In this document: one piece after another, positions 11,955 through 24,561 of the stretch
Numbering within the stretch: the stretch's first letter is position 1
How the letters are laid out: the number at the start of each line of letters is the position of its first letter
Assembly (NCBI GenBank): GCA_963930775.1
Contig: OZ005705.1
Span: forward strand, 4,712,001 to 4,776,000
Length of the DNA stretch: 64,000 bases
Source: Cliona cf. orientalis
Taxonomy: Eukaryota > Porifera > Demospongiae > Clionaida > Clionaidae
Direction of reading: 5' to 3'
Translations under genes and position numbers: made by a program
The notes under the pieces: generated by a model
Databases searched by the model: none
Told to the model about the DNA's origin: nothing
The model's input: only the letters and a program-made list of their open reading frames with translations

Positions 11955-14664
11955 TCATATGCTCCCATTATAACATACAACATCCATTTTCTTTCCCAGC
12001 TAAGGAGACAAAGTATCATGAACATTATTGGCGTCTAAAAATTGAGACTCAACTACAGCACTAACAGTAACTCCACCACTAGAACATCTCAGCCCCCCTC
12101 CCCCAAACTCAGGAATATTACATACCATAATAGAACGCAGGGAAGAACTCTTTCTGCCAAACGTCTTTCTGGTAAAGGTCGTCAACTGCTCATATATAAT
12201 CGTTACTAGAATTCATAGATCATTAATTTTCTTGGATCATGTGTTCTATTAGACTAGGTATAATACTGATAATTGGAACATGTTAGCACTCTCTGCCGGC
12301 TGGAATTTGTTTGTGATCTAGCTAGCATTGAGAGAGGGAGGGAGAGAAAGACTGACTTACTTGAAACTCAGGAATTGTCATCTCCACAGTTTGCAATCTT
12401 ATGTTGCCTCCTGACTCAGCAATTCTCAACTGCAAGCTGACATAAGGTGAATTGAGGGAACGGCAAGAACTAGAGCTCATAGCAACACCCAGCTTCCAGT
12501 CCATGGACACCAACTGAAACGATATAAGCAACATCAATTTATTGCATCTGGCTGATGATCATCCACACTTTGCTACCCCTATCAATGATACCAGGAAAGG
12601 GGGGGGGGGGGTGAAAAGTACACATGACAGTGATGCACATAATCGAAGATTGAAGCAGGGGAGTGATAGGAATCATAAATCCTGACCATACATGTACGTA
12701 TGTCCTCTGCAGTTCACTAATCCAATGTGAGCACACATTCTTGCACTTTAGTGCATATCCATCAAGGTAGGTGAGAGTCGTGCATCCAGGCCAGGGAGAC
12801 TATAGATGGACTTACAATGTACAGACAGACTTGGGACATGCCTACAAGCTAAACCAGGAGCATAGATTATAATGAGTGCCAGTTGTTAATAATTTAAGGA
12901 AAATGCTTTGATCTTACTTTGATGTAACAATTACTAGTCTCTTCTTCGGGGACCACTTCTGGTCGCTAATTACATAATATACACTCACATAATCATCCCT
13001 GGACCTTCCACCCCTGCCCAAAAGTACTCATATTATGGTTTCCTCCACCATGCACCCCTCAATCCTGTGCCTCAGCAAATCTAGTTAATATATTATTACG
13101 AGTAAGAATTGGGATGCATAATTTGTTTATCCATGACCCCCTTTCATCATCAGGTTATGGTACCCTATGATCATCTACACTCATCCTATAGCCAACAATT
13201 AGTCTATAAAAATACACATTGCTAGGCGTTAACACACACACACCTGGCCAACAGAGAGTGTTTCCTGGGGCATGCTGATGAGTGTCGGTCCCTCCTCCTT
13301 CCAGACATGCCTTACCACTGCCATGGCTCCTTCACTCCACTCCAGTGAGCTTTTTAGCTCTGCCAGCAGATCATCACCACTTAGCTTCTCTTGAGTCGCT
13401 GCTCTATAACACAGTTAATATCAAAACTAGGTTCTCAGTGGTGAGAAGAATAGTAACATAATGCTATGGGTATCTTGGGAGGGTTTATAGTGGGCGTGGC
13501 AATAGTTAAATTAGCTTCTTTGCAGTAAGTACTCAATGAATACTGCATTGTACTGCTCTAACTTACATCTTAACAATCCATTTCAGCTGTAGAAATCCAT
13601 ACCTTTCAGCGCTTAAAGTATGGCGTGTGTGCAAGAACTCGCGCAAGCTTGTACACTATACATGTACTTGTTCGAAGTTTAATAGTCAGTCACGTGATCC
13701 TAATTAATGGGCATGGCCAAGGCGAAAATTTTTCGCACGCACTGTCAAGCCCCCCCCCCCCCCCCCCATACTCAGAATCCTGGCTACACCCCTGGGTGTA
13801 CGCCGTGTTTCAAGTGCTAAAAGGTATGGATTTCTATTGCTGAAATGGATTGTTAAGATGTAAGTTAGCAGTATACTGCAGTATTCATGGAGTACTTACT
13901 GCAAGGAAGCTAATGTTAACTGTTGCCACGCCCACTATGGCTGATGACAAAGGGGGGGGGGGCTCGAGCCCCCAAAGCCCCCACCCCCCCTCTGCCTACG
14001 CCACTGCCAATAGCCTCCCTCTCATCATTGGTCTACCCATGACCACCACAACCTACTAGGCAACGGCCAACAAACATAGTTGTCAGTAAGCTGGATTGCT
14101 CACCATACCTGAAAATGAAGGTTAGTGCATTAACACAATTTTGAATGTCGGGCTTTGGTTCAATCTTCAGTGAAGCAATACTCTGCATGAAAGGTACATG
14201 TACACTTGTTGAAGAAGGATCAAAGATCACAGTGATTACAGCAATTCCATATGCATGGGAATGATATTAGATATCAATACACTGAAGCTCTGGGTGTAGT
14301 AAATTAGTTTTGGTGGCAACTTGACATCTTTGGTCTATTGGGGGCGTGGCTAGAATGATGTATGTGTGCTGAATAATACCTCTGGCTACATAACTTACAA
14401 GTTTGAAGTGTTCAATATTAATAAATCCTGGTTGATAACGCAAGAACGCGACTACGTCCTGGCACTGTGTGGAAGGGAAGGAGTGAACACACAATTGTGA
14501 TGCGCATTAATTAGAAATGGACACTAACTGCTCCGTTCTAGAGTTCGACTCAGCTTTTGCCATCACTTACGACGTACCATTTCTGCAAGAATCCCCTGTG
14601 GTAGGGAGTTGATTGCTGAAACTGCACTGCTGAAACCTTGAGGAGCGTTTGCTAAGATACCCAT
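11955..14664 (-). CDS. COMMD6: COMM domain-containing protein 6, full-length form
   Basis: COMMD proteins form the ring of the Commander complex, which recycles membrane cargo from endosomes and tunes NF-kB signalling. Six exons fit with consistent phases: 14664-14578, 14464-14399, 14182-14109, 13403-13244, 12513-12361 and 11999-11955, giving 194 aa. The COMM domain in exon 5 reads 'LVSMDWKLGVAMSS', then 'CRSL..PYV' and 'EMTIPEFQ', a close match to COMMD6 rather than COMMD7. Human COMMD6 is only about 85 aa because it lacks the N-terminal helical domain. This gene keeps that domain (exons 1-4), as other COMMDs do. The last exon (LGKKMDVVCYNGSI) is the least certain. The start codon lies 130 bp from that of RPL4 on the other strand, so the two probably share a promoter. 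Confidence 0.82.
13489..13937. mobile_element. Long inverted repeat in COMMD6 intron 3
   Basis: Two arms of about 120 bp face each other. The left holds 'gtgggcgtggcaatagttaa' and 'gaaatccatacctttcagc'; the right holds the inverses 'aggtatggatttct' and 'gttgccacgcccac'. The 200-bp loop contains a long C tract near 13750. It looks like a foldback MITE, and in the COMMD6 pre-mRNA it would form a long hairpin. Confidence 0.65.
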
Positions 14665-14794
14665 TGTTGTCAACACTGAGCATGCGCGATACGTCATTCC
14701 TTTTCATCCCTCGTGCATGTGGCACAGTGATCGTGAGCTGGTGACTGTTGTTGAATCCGCGTCAATCTTCATATAGAGAGCGTTCTGAGATAGC
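14665..14794. promoter_or_regulatory. Shared COMMD6/RPL4 promoter
   Basis: Only 130 bp separate the two start codons, which point away from each other. The interval contains 'catgcgcgatacgtcattcc', with a CRE-like 'acgtca', and no TATA box at a usual distance from either gene. A bidirectional promoter is inferred from the spacing alone. Confidence 0.55.
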
Positions 14795-16581
14795 ATGGTA
14801 AGATGGGTAGCCAGCTGTATCTTGTTTAAAAACTCACCTAGCTAAAAAGAAAGAAATTATAAAATGGGTGTACGTTAAATAAATTTGTAGGCGACATCGC
14901 GTCCTTTGGTGTCGGTATTCAACAGTGATGGCAAGAGTGATGCCCAAACTGGCCTACCAGCTGTATTCAGAGCTCCCATTAGATCTGATGTTGTTCAGTT
15001 CGTTCATACCAACATGCGGAAGAACAAGAGGCAGCCTTATGCTGTGAAGGCAGTGGCTGGCCACCAAACGAGTGCCGAGTCCTGGGGCACAGGCCGTGCT
15101 GTGGCTCGTATCCCCCGTGTTAGGGGAGGGGGCACCCATCGCTCAGGACAGGCTGCCTTTGGAAATGTATCCTACCCAATTTCAACCAATATGTTAGATT
15201 ATTGATGATCGCTGTCATGAACATGTGACAAAATTAATGTTATCCATTGTTCTGGAGATGTGCTAAAATGTTTGTTTTTCCAAAAATCATTTTGGTAGTG
15301 AACCAGAGTACAACCAGAAAAGGGACTGTACTACTATAGAAACTTGTTTGAATTTCAAGGTGCCCTTATGTTTAACACCCTTCCTGACGAAACAAGATCA
15401 CTTGAAACAAGGCCGCCTTCAGAAGAGCACTGATCAGGCACTCCCAAACTCTTTAGTAATTATTATGTACTAAGTTAAATATTACTGTTAATTTTGTGTT
15501 GTGTAATTAGCTGTATCTATACAGGACCTGCATGAAAACCTACCTGCAGCATACCTGTCAAAAATAAAATTTATTACTACTACTACTACTGTATGTTTGC
15601 CTTGACAGCAGGTGTTTTAGATGTGCCGTGGAGGTCGTATGTTTGCACCAACAAAGACCTGGCGCCGATGGCATCGCAGGATCAACCAGAACCAGCGTCG
15701 CTATGCCATGTGCTCTGCCCTTGCTGCCACCTCTCTACCTGCGCTCTTGATGGCCAGGGGTCACCGCATCGACAACATTGGAGAGGTTCCCCTTGTTGTT
15801 GACAATGCTATTGAGAAGCTGACCAAGACTAGGGATGCTGTTAAGCTTCTCAAGGCACTCAATGCTTATGACGATGTTCTGAAGAGCAAGGCCTCGAGAA
15901 AGATCCGTACTGGCAAAGGCAAGATGCGCAATCGCCGTTTCGTTCGTCGCAAAGGACCATTAGTCATCTACAGTGAGGATCATGGGATCACTCGTGCCTT
16001 CCGCAACCTGCCTGGAGTCGATCTTCTTAAGGTAGACCGCCTCAATCTCCTCCTCTTGGCTCCTGGTGGGCACATGGGACGCTTCTGCATCTGGTCACGT
16101 GGAGCTTTCGAGAAACTTGACTCCCTCTATGGTACTTGGAGCAAGAAATCGAGCATAAAGAAGAACTACAAGTGAGCACTCCACCAGTCCCTTCCACTCC
16201 CACTTCTCTCCTCCCCCCCCCCCCTTCCTTCCTACCTGATAGTTTGCATTTCTTTCTAATGTACAGCCTTCCTCGTCCAAAGATGATTCAAACAGACTTG
16301 TCCAGGCTTATCAATTCTGATGAGATCCAGAAGGTTGTCCGCCCTGTCCAGTAAGTATATTGTTTATAACTGTAGTGTTGGTTTATAAGAGGTGGTGTAT
16401 TTCTCTGTACAGGCCGAAACCTAAGCGATTCTCGCAGAAGAAGAATCCTCTGAAGAATCTGAACGTAATGTTACGATTGAATCCATATGCCAAGACATTC
16501 CGACGCAAGCAGCTGCTTCTAGAGGAGCAGCGAAGGAAGGAGAGAGCTGCGGCACAGGACAAGAAGAGAGGACTCAAATAA
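14795..16581 (+). CDS. RPL4: 60S ribosomal protein L4 (uL4)
   Basis: A structural protein of the large ribosomal subunit whose loop lines the peptide exit tunnel. Five exons: 14795-14797, 14891-15166, 15621-16171, 16267-16350 and 16413-16581, all with GT/AG ends and consistent phases, giving 360 aa. Exon 1 holds only the ATG, a common trait of ribosomal protein genes. Diagnostic stretches are 'RPLVSVF', '[20 protein letters not shown]', '[19 protein letters not shown]', 'GPLVIY' and '[19 protein letters not shown]'. The last, in the C-terminal extension, separates eukaryotic L4 from bacterial uL4. The protein is about 65 residues shorter than human RPL4, all from the lysine-rich C-terminal tail. 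Intron 2 (454 bp) is where vertebrate RPL4 genes carry snoRNAs, but I could not identify one here. Confidence 0.97.
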
Positions 16582-16752
16582 TGCTTTATAAAACTAAGTG
16601 TATATTTGATGTTTATGTAAACATCTTAGGCCCTGTGATTGAAATAATTAACATGAAGTTCGTTCATTCAATGCTGTACATGGAGTGTGAAGTACATCAG
16701 AATATGCATGTTAGATGTCTTTATCAGCGCTAGGTTTGCAGAGTGTACATGA

Positions 16753-16796
16753 AGTCTCGTGTACCAGGGCTAGGCTGTGGTCTGGTACACGAGACT
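16753..16796. repeat. 44-bp hairpin between RPL4 and EFG1
   Basis: The arms 'agtctcgtgtaccag' and 'ctggtacacgagact' are perfect 15-bp inverse copies around a 14-bp loop. Termini match the 'agtctcgtccccag' MITE family, so this is probably a minimal internal-deletion copy. It lies in the short gap after the RPL4 stop. Confidence 0.8.
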
Positions 16797-16886
16797 AAGT
16801 AGAAGCTAACCACACCCATCAAAATATTTCCACGTGGACTGTATGGTACCGGTATTCGTATTACAACTATATCAAATCTAGTGAGT

Positions 16887-19800
16887 ATGGACTCGGGAGG
16901 CGCTCGAATTGAAAAGAAAAAAGCTGTGAAACGCCAGATACGAGATACCAAGAGACTTCTTTCAAGGGTATTGTGACAGAATGTGTTGTCGACCCTTTAC
17001 CCATGTTGGATTTATGTCTCCAGGAGGATCTCCCTGAGACAGTGAGGCAGACCAAGGAACGGATGTTGAGATCCCTCCAGCAGGAACTCACAGACAAAGC
17101 AACGGAGAAGAGATCAAAGAAAGTGGCAAAAAAGTATCGTATGGTCAAATTCTTTGGTGAGTATATTTTGGACTGTGTACCGTAAAAATTCTAATTACAG
17201 TGCCAAAAAAAGTAATTCAGAACCGTGCTTGGTGCTCCAATTAGAACATTAAAAATTTACTTAAGGCGCCTGTTTTTATATCTCTGACTGTACTTTGGCA
17301 CTATAATTAGAACGACAATGATATTGTCCGATGCCAAATGGCGTATCCTCCCGAAAATAAGGTTCCCATTTTTTAACAGTAGACATGTGCCCAGACTGGG
17401 GATAGTCTCGTGTACCATGCAGACCACTACCTCCGCAGCGCTGGGTGTATTGGCTTTGCTTATCACCTTGTCTCCGCCTATATTATAACGCTTGTCTAGC
17501 CATCTTATGGAGTCTACTCTCGTTCTGAGCTCCAATATAGCAACAAGAAGAGGTGCTACACTATGCGATCGATTCTGTGATACTAGCCATACCGATAGCT
17601 ATAGTAGGTTACCACCACCATCCAAGGAACATTTTCCATGCTTTTGCCGTGATATTCATTAGATACAGTCTACACTAAGACCTCCCGTTTAATGGCAAAA
17701 CGGAAATGATGTTTTGCTGTGTATGATTACGCACGCGCGCGTATGTATTACGGGGGTACACGCAATAATCTCGTATACGTCCGCATATCTATCCGTGTAC
17801 TGCGCCCTACCCAGGACAGAATGAATTTTTCTCGTTTTCGAAGGCTCGTTTCTCGAAGCCCCTCGAGCGGTTCTGTTCCACGCTACTGCTATACACTGCC
17901 ACTATGGTATAGACATCGAGGATGCCTCGTTTTTGGTTCTGGAACGAGAGTTACTGATTTGCCCCCAATTCAAAGTTCCATTCAGCCAGTAAAGATCGAA
18001 AAATGGACGAGCGAGTTGAAGTATCACGAAGAAAGTACTCAAGACTAAGAGTTGGTAGCTATAACCTAGCTAGTTTAGTAGCTAAAGTTTAGTATTTTCT
18101 TTGGTTGACAGTCTAGTTAACTCCTACTAAGAAAATAGAACAGACTAAAGTGATAAATTATTTTCGATCTTCAAAGAGCGCTCGTGGTGGCAGAGTGGTC
18201 CTGGAAGACTCAGGATTCAGCGGAATAACTGCTCTGGTACTTACCTACTTGTGGACCAAGTCCCCTGGCGGTGGTTTGATAGTTACTGATTTGCCCCCAA
18301 TTCAAAGATGCCCTCAGCCATACGCAGCCGAAATCTTTGTCATCTCTACATCGGTCATCTCGGCACGCTTAGTCTTATTCTTGGTATCAATGTGAAGCTC
18401 AGCTCTTCCTCTTTTCAATGGTACTCGAGATAGAACGATAGCTATCTCACACTAGAAGATACAGTTGTACATAGACATGCACTATTTTTGACCCCACATG
18501 CATGGCATGCATATCATTAACCCCCATAGGTGCCATGCAAACCGCGCGTTGACATTAAAATGTATTGTACGTATATGGACTTCCGGGTGGTCTTAGTGTA
18601 GACTAGATAGAGCTGATAAATGAAAGATACATACCATTCAGACTATGAATAATGTCGATCTCCAGGCATTAACTTTTTGCTGACAGTGTAATTTCACACG
18701 GTAGGGGCGGGGGCTTATAAATGAGGCAAAAATACCTGTGCAAGAACTTATGGATCAAAGAGTGGAAGGGGGCTTATTTTCAGGACAATACGTGTGATAA
18801 CTAAACTTTGCATACATATACATGTAGAGAGACGAAAGATATCAAGAAGGTTGAAAGGCAGGTTGAAGGAGTACAGTGCTATTACTGATGAACATGAGCG
18901 GTATGTAATGATCTTATGCATAGCCTAAACCAAAAGTAATGACATTGTGGAAACAATATTTTACACTTTGATAATCACTAATACAGATCTAAGCTTTTAC
19001 AAGATCTGCAATGTATTCGTAAAGAACTAAACTATGTGATTGTAAGTTCTCTACACTTATGGACACCAGTACAACACTCTTGTGGATTACAACGTGTGGC
19101 AATAAGTACATCACAGCAGCTTCCATGGACCAAACGTTTGTTGGTGGGGGGAAAGGTTAAACTAGTGGGACACCTTGGTTGCCCACCCTGCAAGTTGGTG
19201 GGTGTGGGAGGGGGATGTGCCCTTCCCGCACAAGGCACTGGAAGATAAAGCGTAGATTGATAATGGTGTTGCCAAAAAGCCACCTAAGCAACACTTGCAG
19301 GAGACAAGTAAACCAGGACTGCATATACATGACATTGTAGTACAACAATTTAGGTAGATTTGTTTATTGATCCGTACATGCATACTTTGTTTTGTACTAG
19401 CACTTTCCTGAAGAAGAAAAGTACATTGCTCTGTACCCATCAACAGAGACAACCAGTGCCAAGGCAATGGCTAGAAAGAGTAAGTACGCACTCCTATGTT
19501 CACACATTCATACTGTATGCCTTTGTTTTGTGTGAAATGCAGAGAGATTGCTGGAGGAGATACTAGCAAGAGTGGAGGACGGAGAGCTACATGATGCTGC
19601 AGAAACAGAGGCTCAGTGGAGCTCATTCATAACCACAGCGACGCCAAGTATCAAATCACAAACTGGAGACATTTCTGGGAATGCACTATGCTCTGGAAAG
19701 GCATTGAAAAGTAGCAGGGTTTCCACAATAGACTCAAGACAGAGTACTAAAGGCCACTCTATTATTGCTGAACAAGTGGCTTGTTCTATGGGTCACCGCA

Positions 19801-20171
19801 AGAGAAAGCTGGCACCAGTTGATGAAGGTAAGAACTTTAAAGCATTGTACCTACAAGTGAAAAGAGAGAAAGAGGGAGGAATGACTCTAGATAGGCACTA
19901 GCTAGCCATTATCTTGCCCCATGATGTTGCATGAAAGCGTGATAATATATTTGTACCTCCTTCCTCTATTTTGATTAGAAGTGGTACATTGTATGAAAAG
20001 CTTGACCAAATCCCCAGTAGCTGCATAGTTCTAATGGTGTATATGGTATAAAGTCGTCAACATAGTATTCTGTTTATTCTATTAGAGCCCAGTCCTGAAA
20101 GTGAAGCTGTCTTACAAATTAGAAGGCAATTAAAGCAAGACGATTTCTTTTTAATGACTGAAGCTATTTAA
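16887..20171 (+). CDS. EFG1: rRNA-processing protein EFG1
   Basis: A nucleolar factor; in yeast, Efg1 acts in early 40S maturation (20S pre-rRNA production). Seven exons fit: 16887-16967, 17024-17156, 18828-18900, 18987-19041, 19401-19479, 19543-19827 and 20086-20171, giving 263 aa. The EFG1 domain (about residues 10-135) is clear: 'KRQIRDTKRLL', 'RSKKVAKKYRMVKFFERRK', 'RKELNYVIHFPEEEKYIALY'. The second half is charged, low in complexity and diverged, and ends with an acidic-aromatic 'DDFF' motif near the stop. Intron 2 (1.67 kb) is inflated by the transposon at 17667-18604; the others are small. The start is the first ATG of exon 1. It lies 305 bp downstream of RPL4 on the same strand, so both genes serve ribosome production. 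Confidence 0.85.
17667..18604. mobile_element. Non-autonomous DNA transposon in EFG1 intron 2
   Basis: Ends are 'agtctacactaagacctccc' and the inverted 'gggtggtcttagtgtagact'. The interior carries a direct repeat, 'ttactgatttgcccccaatt', near 17950 and 18284. Open frames inside are short and match no transposase I know. At about 938 bp it is one of the larger non-autonomous elements here. Confidence 0.65.
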
Positions 20172-20572
20172 CTATCAAACAGTATTTATAACTTGTGTGT
20201 CTGTATTATCTGAAGGTGAGAACCTGTGAGGCTCAACATGGTTATGACTGATACCTCTCTTGTTCCTTTCTTTGTAATCTTTCATTGGTTTTCCTGTACA
20301 TGAAAGAAATACTATATTTCTTCTAAAAATCCGGCATGGAAATAATATTGCTTGAGCTTTGCTGAATTTTTAGAGGGCTAACATTCAACATTGCATCCGT
20401 GTGTGCATTCTATTCCCGTTTATAGCATATACACATGATGACTTTTTCTGAAAATTTAGAGATTATTTTGAGTTATTCGGTAAAGGGTGTTAAATAATTA
20501 GAAAGGCCGAATTTTTAAAAGAAGTACAGTAATATCAATTTTATACAAAAATTTCAATGTGTGCATATACCG

Positions 20573-20780
20573 TATAGCGGGAAACTTTCGAGGGAGAAAA
20601 CTTTCACGAATTTCGCGATTTTTCAGCCATCCGCGAAAGTTTTCTCCACGAAATTCTAGGTATGCCACACCCATTATGCGACCAGTTTTAGTATTCTGTG
20701 AAAGTTTTCTCCGTGAAATGCTCCTTTCCTACCGATCCGCGAAAGTTTTCTCCCTCGAAAATTTCCCGCTATACGGTATA
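20573..20780. mobile_element. MITE, 'taccgtatagcggga' family
   Basis: A palindromic element: 'taccgtatagcgggaaactt' at the left, 'aaatttcccgctatacggta' at the right, with inner arms 'cgagggagaaaactttc' and 'gaaagttttctccctcg'. A partial copy of the 63249-63442 type abuts it at 20779-20935 in head-to-tail contact. Confidence 0.75.
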
Positions 20781-21198
20781 CCGTATAGCCGGAAATATTG
20801 GCGGGAATTAAATTTGGCGGTTGAGCCCAAATCGCTATTGGAAGAATATTGGGAAATTTGGGGGTTCGGTACGGGATCGCCATACACATTATATTTGCGT
20901 GTAGGAAATTTCGACGGATTTTAATTTGGCAGTTGTAATATAGACCGGTATGACATTGTGGTACTGTCTGTGGGGGAGGGGGAGGGGGGAGCGGTGAGTT
21001 TTGTATCCCATGTATGCACCCAAAATCACTGGGTATATTTAAGGGGTGCTTACTCAGGACACTATATGTGCCACATCTTGAGAAGTAACTACATACAGTA
21101 TTTGATGCATGCAAGAAATTTCTCCCTGTACTAGGCCTGGGCCAAATATTCGTGAATGATTTTTTTAATAATAGGCAGTTTTTTGAAGAAGTTGAATA

Positions 21199-21386
21199 CC
21201 GTAGATCTGGAAATTTTCGTGTAAAGAAACTTTTGTATGATAAATTTTGTGTAAAAAAATTTTCATAGGAACGACCCCTTACCGCATTAGCGTTAATAGT
21301 GCATGTTAATTTTCGTAAGATTAATTTTCGTAGCCGCCATCGACTACGAAAATATTTTTACAACGAAAATTTCCAGATTTACGGTA
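21199..21386. mobile_element. MITE, short 188-bp copy
   Basis: The ends 'taccgtagatctggaaattt' and 'aaatttccagatttacggta' pair as inverted repeats, with inner arms 'tcgtgtaaa' and 'tttttacaacga'. A diverged member of the 'taccgta...ggaaattttcg' group, lying in the gap beyond the 3' end of the downstream TIR receptor. Confidence 0.65.
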
Positions 21387-21726
21387 ATGGGCTTTTCAAC
21401 AACTTAAGGAAGTAGTGTGCATACAGAAAGTGTGCTTAAAATAGAAAACTTTGTGTTATGTGACATGCATGATTCTGTGATCAAATAGAGGAAGAATTCC
21501 TTTAGCCTCAGAACTTACAACAAAGAGAAAAGTTTCATATAATCCAGCACTTGTTGACCAAAATATATATGTACATTCTGGTCGTATTCATGTTTCATTT
21601 GCATTTTGTCAGCTTTTTTTAAGAATAATAAGTAACTTTCTCTTGGTAGATAAGTGAAGAGTAATTATTTGAATAATGGGCAAATTTAAAGGAATATTTG
21701 GCCCAGGCCTACCCTGACTCCTGTAC

Positions 21727-24162
21727 TCACTCCCCACTTTTAAACTTGAGTACACTTGACATACTTGTACCTAAATGCAACCTCTTGATTAATTTTTGCG
21801 AGTTGCTTGTTGATGCACTGGTGATGTTCATTGCTCTAATTGGGTGGAGCTGTTGAAGTTCTTTTGTGCACTCTCCGTCTTGAATCACAAGTGGAATCAC
21901 TCTCCTATACTTGCCATTGTACTCCTTATAGTGACTGTGCAGTGCATACTTGAGCTCCTTTTGACAGAACTCTGATGTGTGAAAGTATTTGCTACAAACA
22001 AAGATCACTGTACGGCTTAGCTTGGTGGCTCGAATAATGTTTTCATCTATTGTTAGCCCAGCAATGAAATCACAGTAGTGCCAAAACACACTGTACCCTT
22101 TTGCTTTTAGTGGGACATGGAGGTAGTCTGTGACAAAAGACCTATCCGCATCAGCAAATGATAGAAAAATATCGTAGTCAAAATCTGTATCACAAAAGCG
22201 ATTGAATTCACATTAGTTTTATATTGACAAGATCATTTCCAGCAAAAAATCAGTATGGGTACTTACCATTGTGTGGGGCTCCAGATGAGTGCTGAATATG
22301 TTGGAGATAGATGTAAAGGATGATTGTGATGATAGTGGAGACTAGCAGTAGCAAGCTCCCTAAGATTGCTGAAGCAATGATATTATAAACTACAGATTGT
22401 TTCTTGCTGGTATGTTGCATACACAGTTTAGGGTCTGCCAATTGGTTGTCTGTAAAGTAACAGTCATGGTAACGTTTGTTTTTTTTTAGACTTTAAACTC
22501 ACCTAGAACATATGTATTAGTGTGTCCATAGCCACCGTATTCACCATAATACACAACACTAGCTCCAATCTCCATACAAGCATCCAGAGACTTGGCTATT
22601 AGGTATGTATCATTGCTGCCCAGTATTTTAGAACCCACAGCCACTGACACAACCATGACGTGTTCAAAAGAATATGAAGTAGTGTCACCACTATGAAAGT
22701 ATTCCAGCAGAGGAACTGACTGTTCATATCCTTCTCTTTGTATATGAATATCTCTAATGTTGTAAGATTCTGGAGCTGTCATCACTAGAGTAATGTAGTA
22801 TTGCTCTACTTGAGGCACTAGAGAATGGGATAGCAGTAAGCTCTGTTGCCGAGTAAACCATTCCACTGGTTGAAGTAAACTTGAAAAATAGGGTTCACAA
22901 AGTTCATAGACAATAAGGACAGGAGTAGAGCTCCGTATTATCAGGTATGTGTACATTGTTTCCTTGACATTAATAGAAAGTGGTTGCTCTGCTTTAAGTT
23001 TATATTTTTTGGATAGTACTGGTAGCTTATTCCCTGGGGAGTATGCTGTGACTATGATCTTTGTATCTTCATCTGCAACTGTATGGAACAAAGCTGCTAC
23101 ATGTAGTCCCTTTCTTATCTGATGTTCCTGCAGATGACCCAGGTCAGTGACAAATGTTGTCCCCCACTTTCTTGAGGGTGGTAAAGAGTAAATTGGATTA
23201 CCAACATACCCAAATCCCCTGTCGCCTCTTGTCACATTGCAGTCAGCTTCTGCAACGTAGACTGCCATACTTTTGGTTGATCTGATTATAGTTCCCTCTA
23301 AGCTTGGCTTCTCTTGCTTGCAGCTAGAAATCCTTGGCTGTATCCATACAACCTCAAAACTCATGAGACACTTGACTACTAGTGTTGTGTTGGCATAAGT
23401 TGACTGTACAAACTCATCTCTGTGACGAGCCCTATAGATGAGTGAGTCCACTGTCATAGTGATAGAGATATTTACACACTCAGAGCTGACAGTTGGAAAT
23501 GTGATAGCCACTGCAGGAATAGAGCTATTCCTAGGTTTCCCATGCAACACTATGTACTTGTATGTGAAGGTGTTTTGAGCAGAGCTGTTATACACATCTT
23601 CAACTGGTATGGATGAGTAGATATACACTCTCTCTCTTATCTTATGACTGACCAACGACTTAACTGTGGGATCTTCAATAATGATACTTGCAAAAGCAGT
23701 GATAGAGTCGGACACTGTGCAAATACCTCTGACAGACTCTTGTACTGATCCTGTAGCTTGTGCCTGGTCACAATAGTAGTGGAGGCAATGATGGAATTCT
23801 GATGCAAGTTCAGTTGGTGTGATGAGGTTCAGCATTGCTAGTCTATCAACTGATATTGGTCCAATGGTCAGAATGGGTGCACTGCCACCAATCAGAAAGC
23901 TTCCTAAGCTAGTGCTATAGTTGAGCATGTTAGAGTAGTAGATAGTGAGTGACTGTGGACTCGGTACAGCAGAGCAGTTACCATAGGGAAAAATCATTGG
24001 CAGGCCAAAATAAGTAGAATTTAAAGCTGCAAGGTATAAAACAGAACTCTTATGTAGACTACTTTGTTATCGTATTGACACATCACTCTATTGCTTACAT
24101 CCATTTGAGGCCACGGCTGTCAGTGCCACCAGTAGCAATGGTAGTTGATGTCTGCTGTACAT
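21727..24162 (-). CDS. IgGFc-binding-like/TIR transmembrane receptor, copy 2
   Basis: A predicted type I membrane receptor that could signal through its TIR domain. Four exons, 24162-24099, 24026-22503, 22449-22267 and 22184-21727, keep frame and give 742 aa. Exon 1 is a signal peptide (LPLLLVALTAVAS). Exon 2 is the whole ectodomain (residues about 22-529). Its middle resembles the IgGFc-binding N-terminal domain: 'SLEGTII' before a Cys-containing strand, 'WGTTFVTDLG', then 'SSTPVLIVYE' and 'LLQPVEWFTRQQ'. It has many N-glycosylation sites. Exon 3 holds the membrane span (about 548-572). Exon 4 is a TIR domain: box 1 'YDIFLSFADAD', a BB-loop-like 'CDFIAGLTIDENI', and 'SEFCQKEL' carrying the conserved Glu used by NADase TIRs. 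The stop overlaps a possible donor ('ggga|gtgagt'), so a further exon is possible. Its upstream neighbour is a paralog with the same exon plan. The ectodomain assignment is by motif, not by search. Confidence 0.75.
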
Positions 24163-24561
24163 TATTCTTGCTTTTGTGCATTCAATACCTTGCAGTACAT
24201 GTATTCTAGCGTGCATGCATGTTGTGCTTGTGATTGCATGGGTGTGATTGTGTAGTCTGAGACACCTCAAGTATTTGTACGAGAAACCACACAATATAAG
24301 GGTACCATACTTCCTGTAGTATGTATTACAACTGTAAGCAAAGTCAACAATAACACATAATGCAAGTCAAACTTTGACCAGAAAATTAATAATTTAATCT
24401 GATTGTATGAGTACAGTGAAGGCTGAGAGTGTATACGTGGCCATTGGTAAGTAAACATTGTTTCCCCAACTTCTGTTGTTGCAAGGGATGGTGGACAGTG
24501 GTCTCCATAACATAGCAGCTCCTTATGCACTTCATTAAGATTGTAAATTTCATTGCATAGT

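Noticed and set aside
11956-12025. Alternative last exon for COMMD6 starting 'KAVKKHESP'
   Set aside because: The reading from 11999 gives a tail of about the length of other COMMD6 proteins; the alternative runs far beyond it.
15167-15620. A snoRNA in RPL4 intron 2, as in vertebrates
   Set aside because: A C-box-like 'tgatgat' occurs near 15203, but no D box (CTGA) follows at a usable distance and no terminal stem was seen.
24100-24340. Extra exon between the two TIR receptors
   Set aside because: The frame is an antisense or 3'-flank reading that overlaps the signal-peptide exon of the second receptor.
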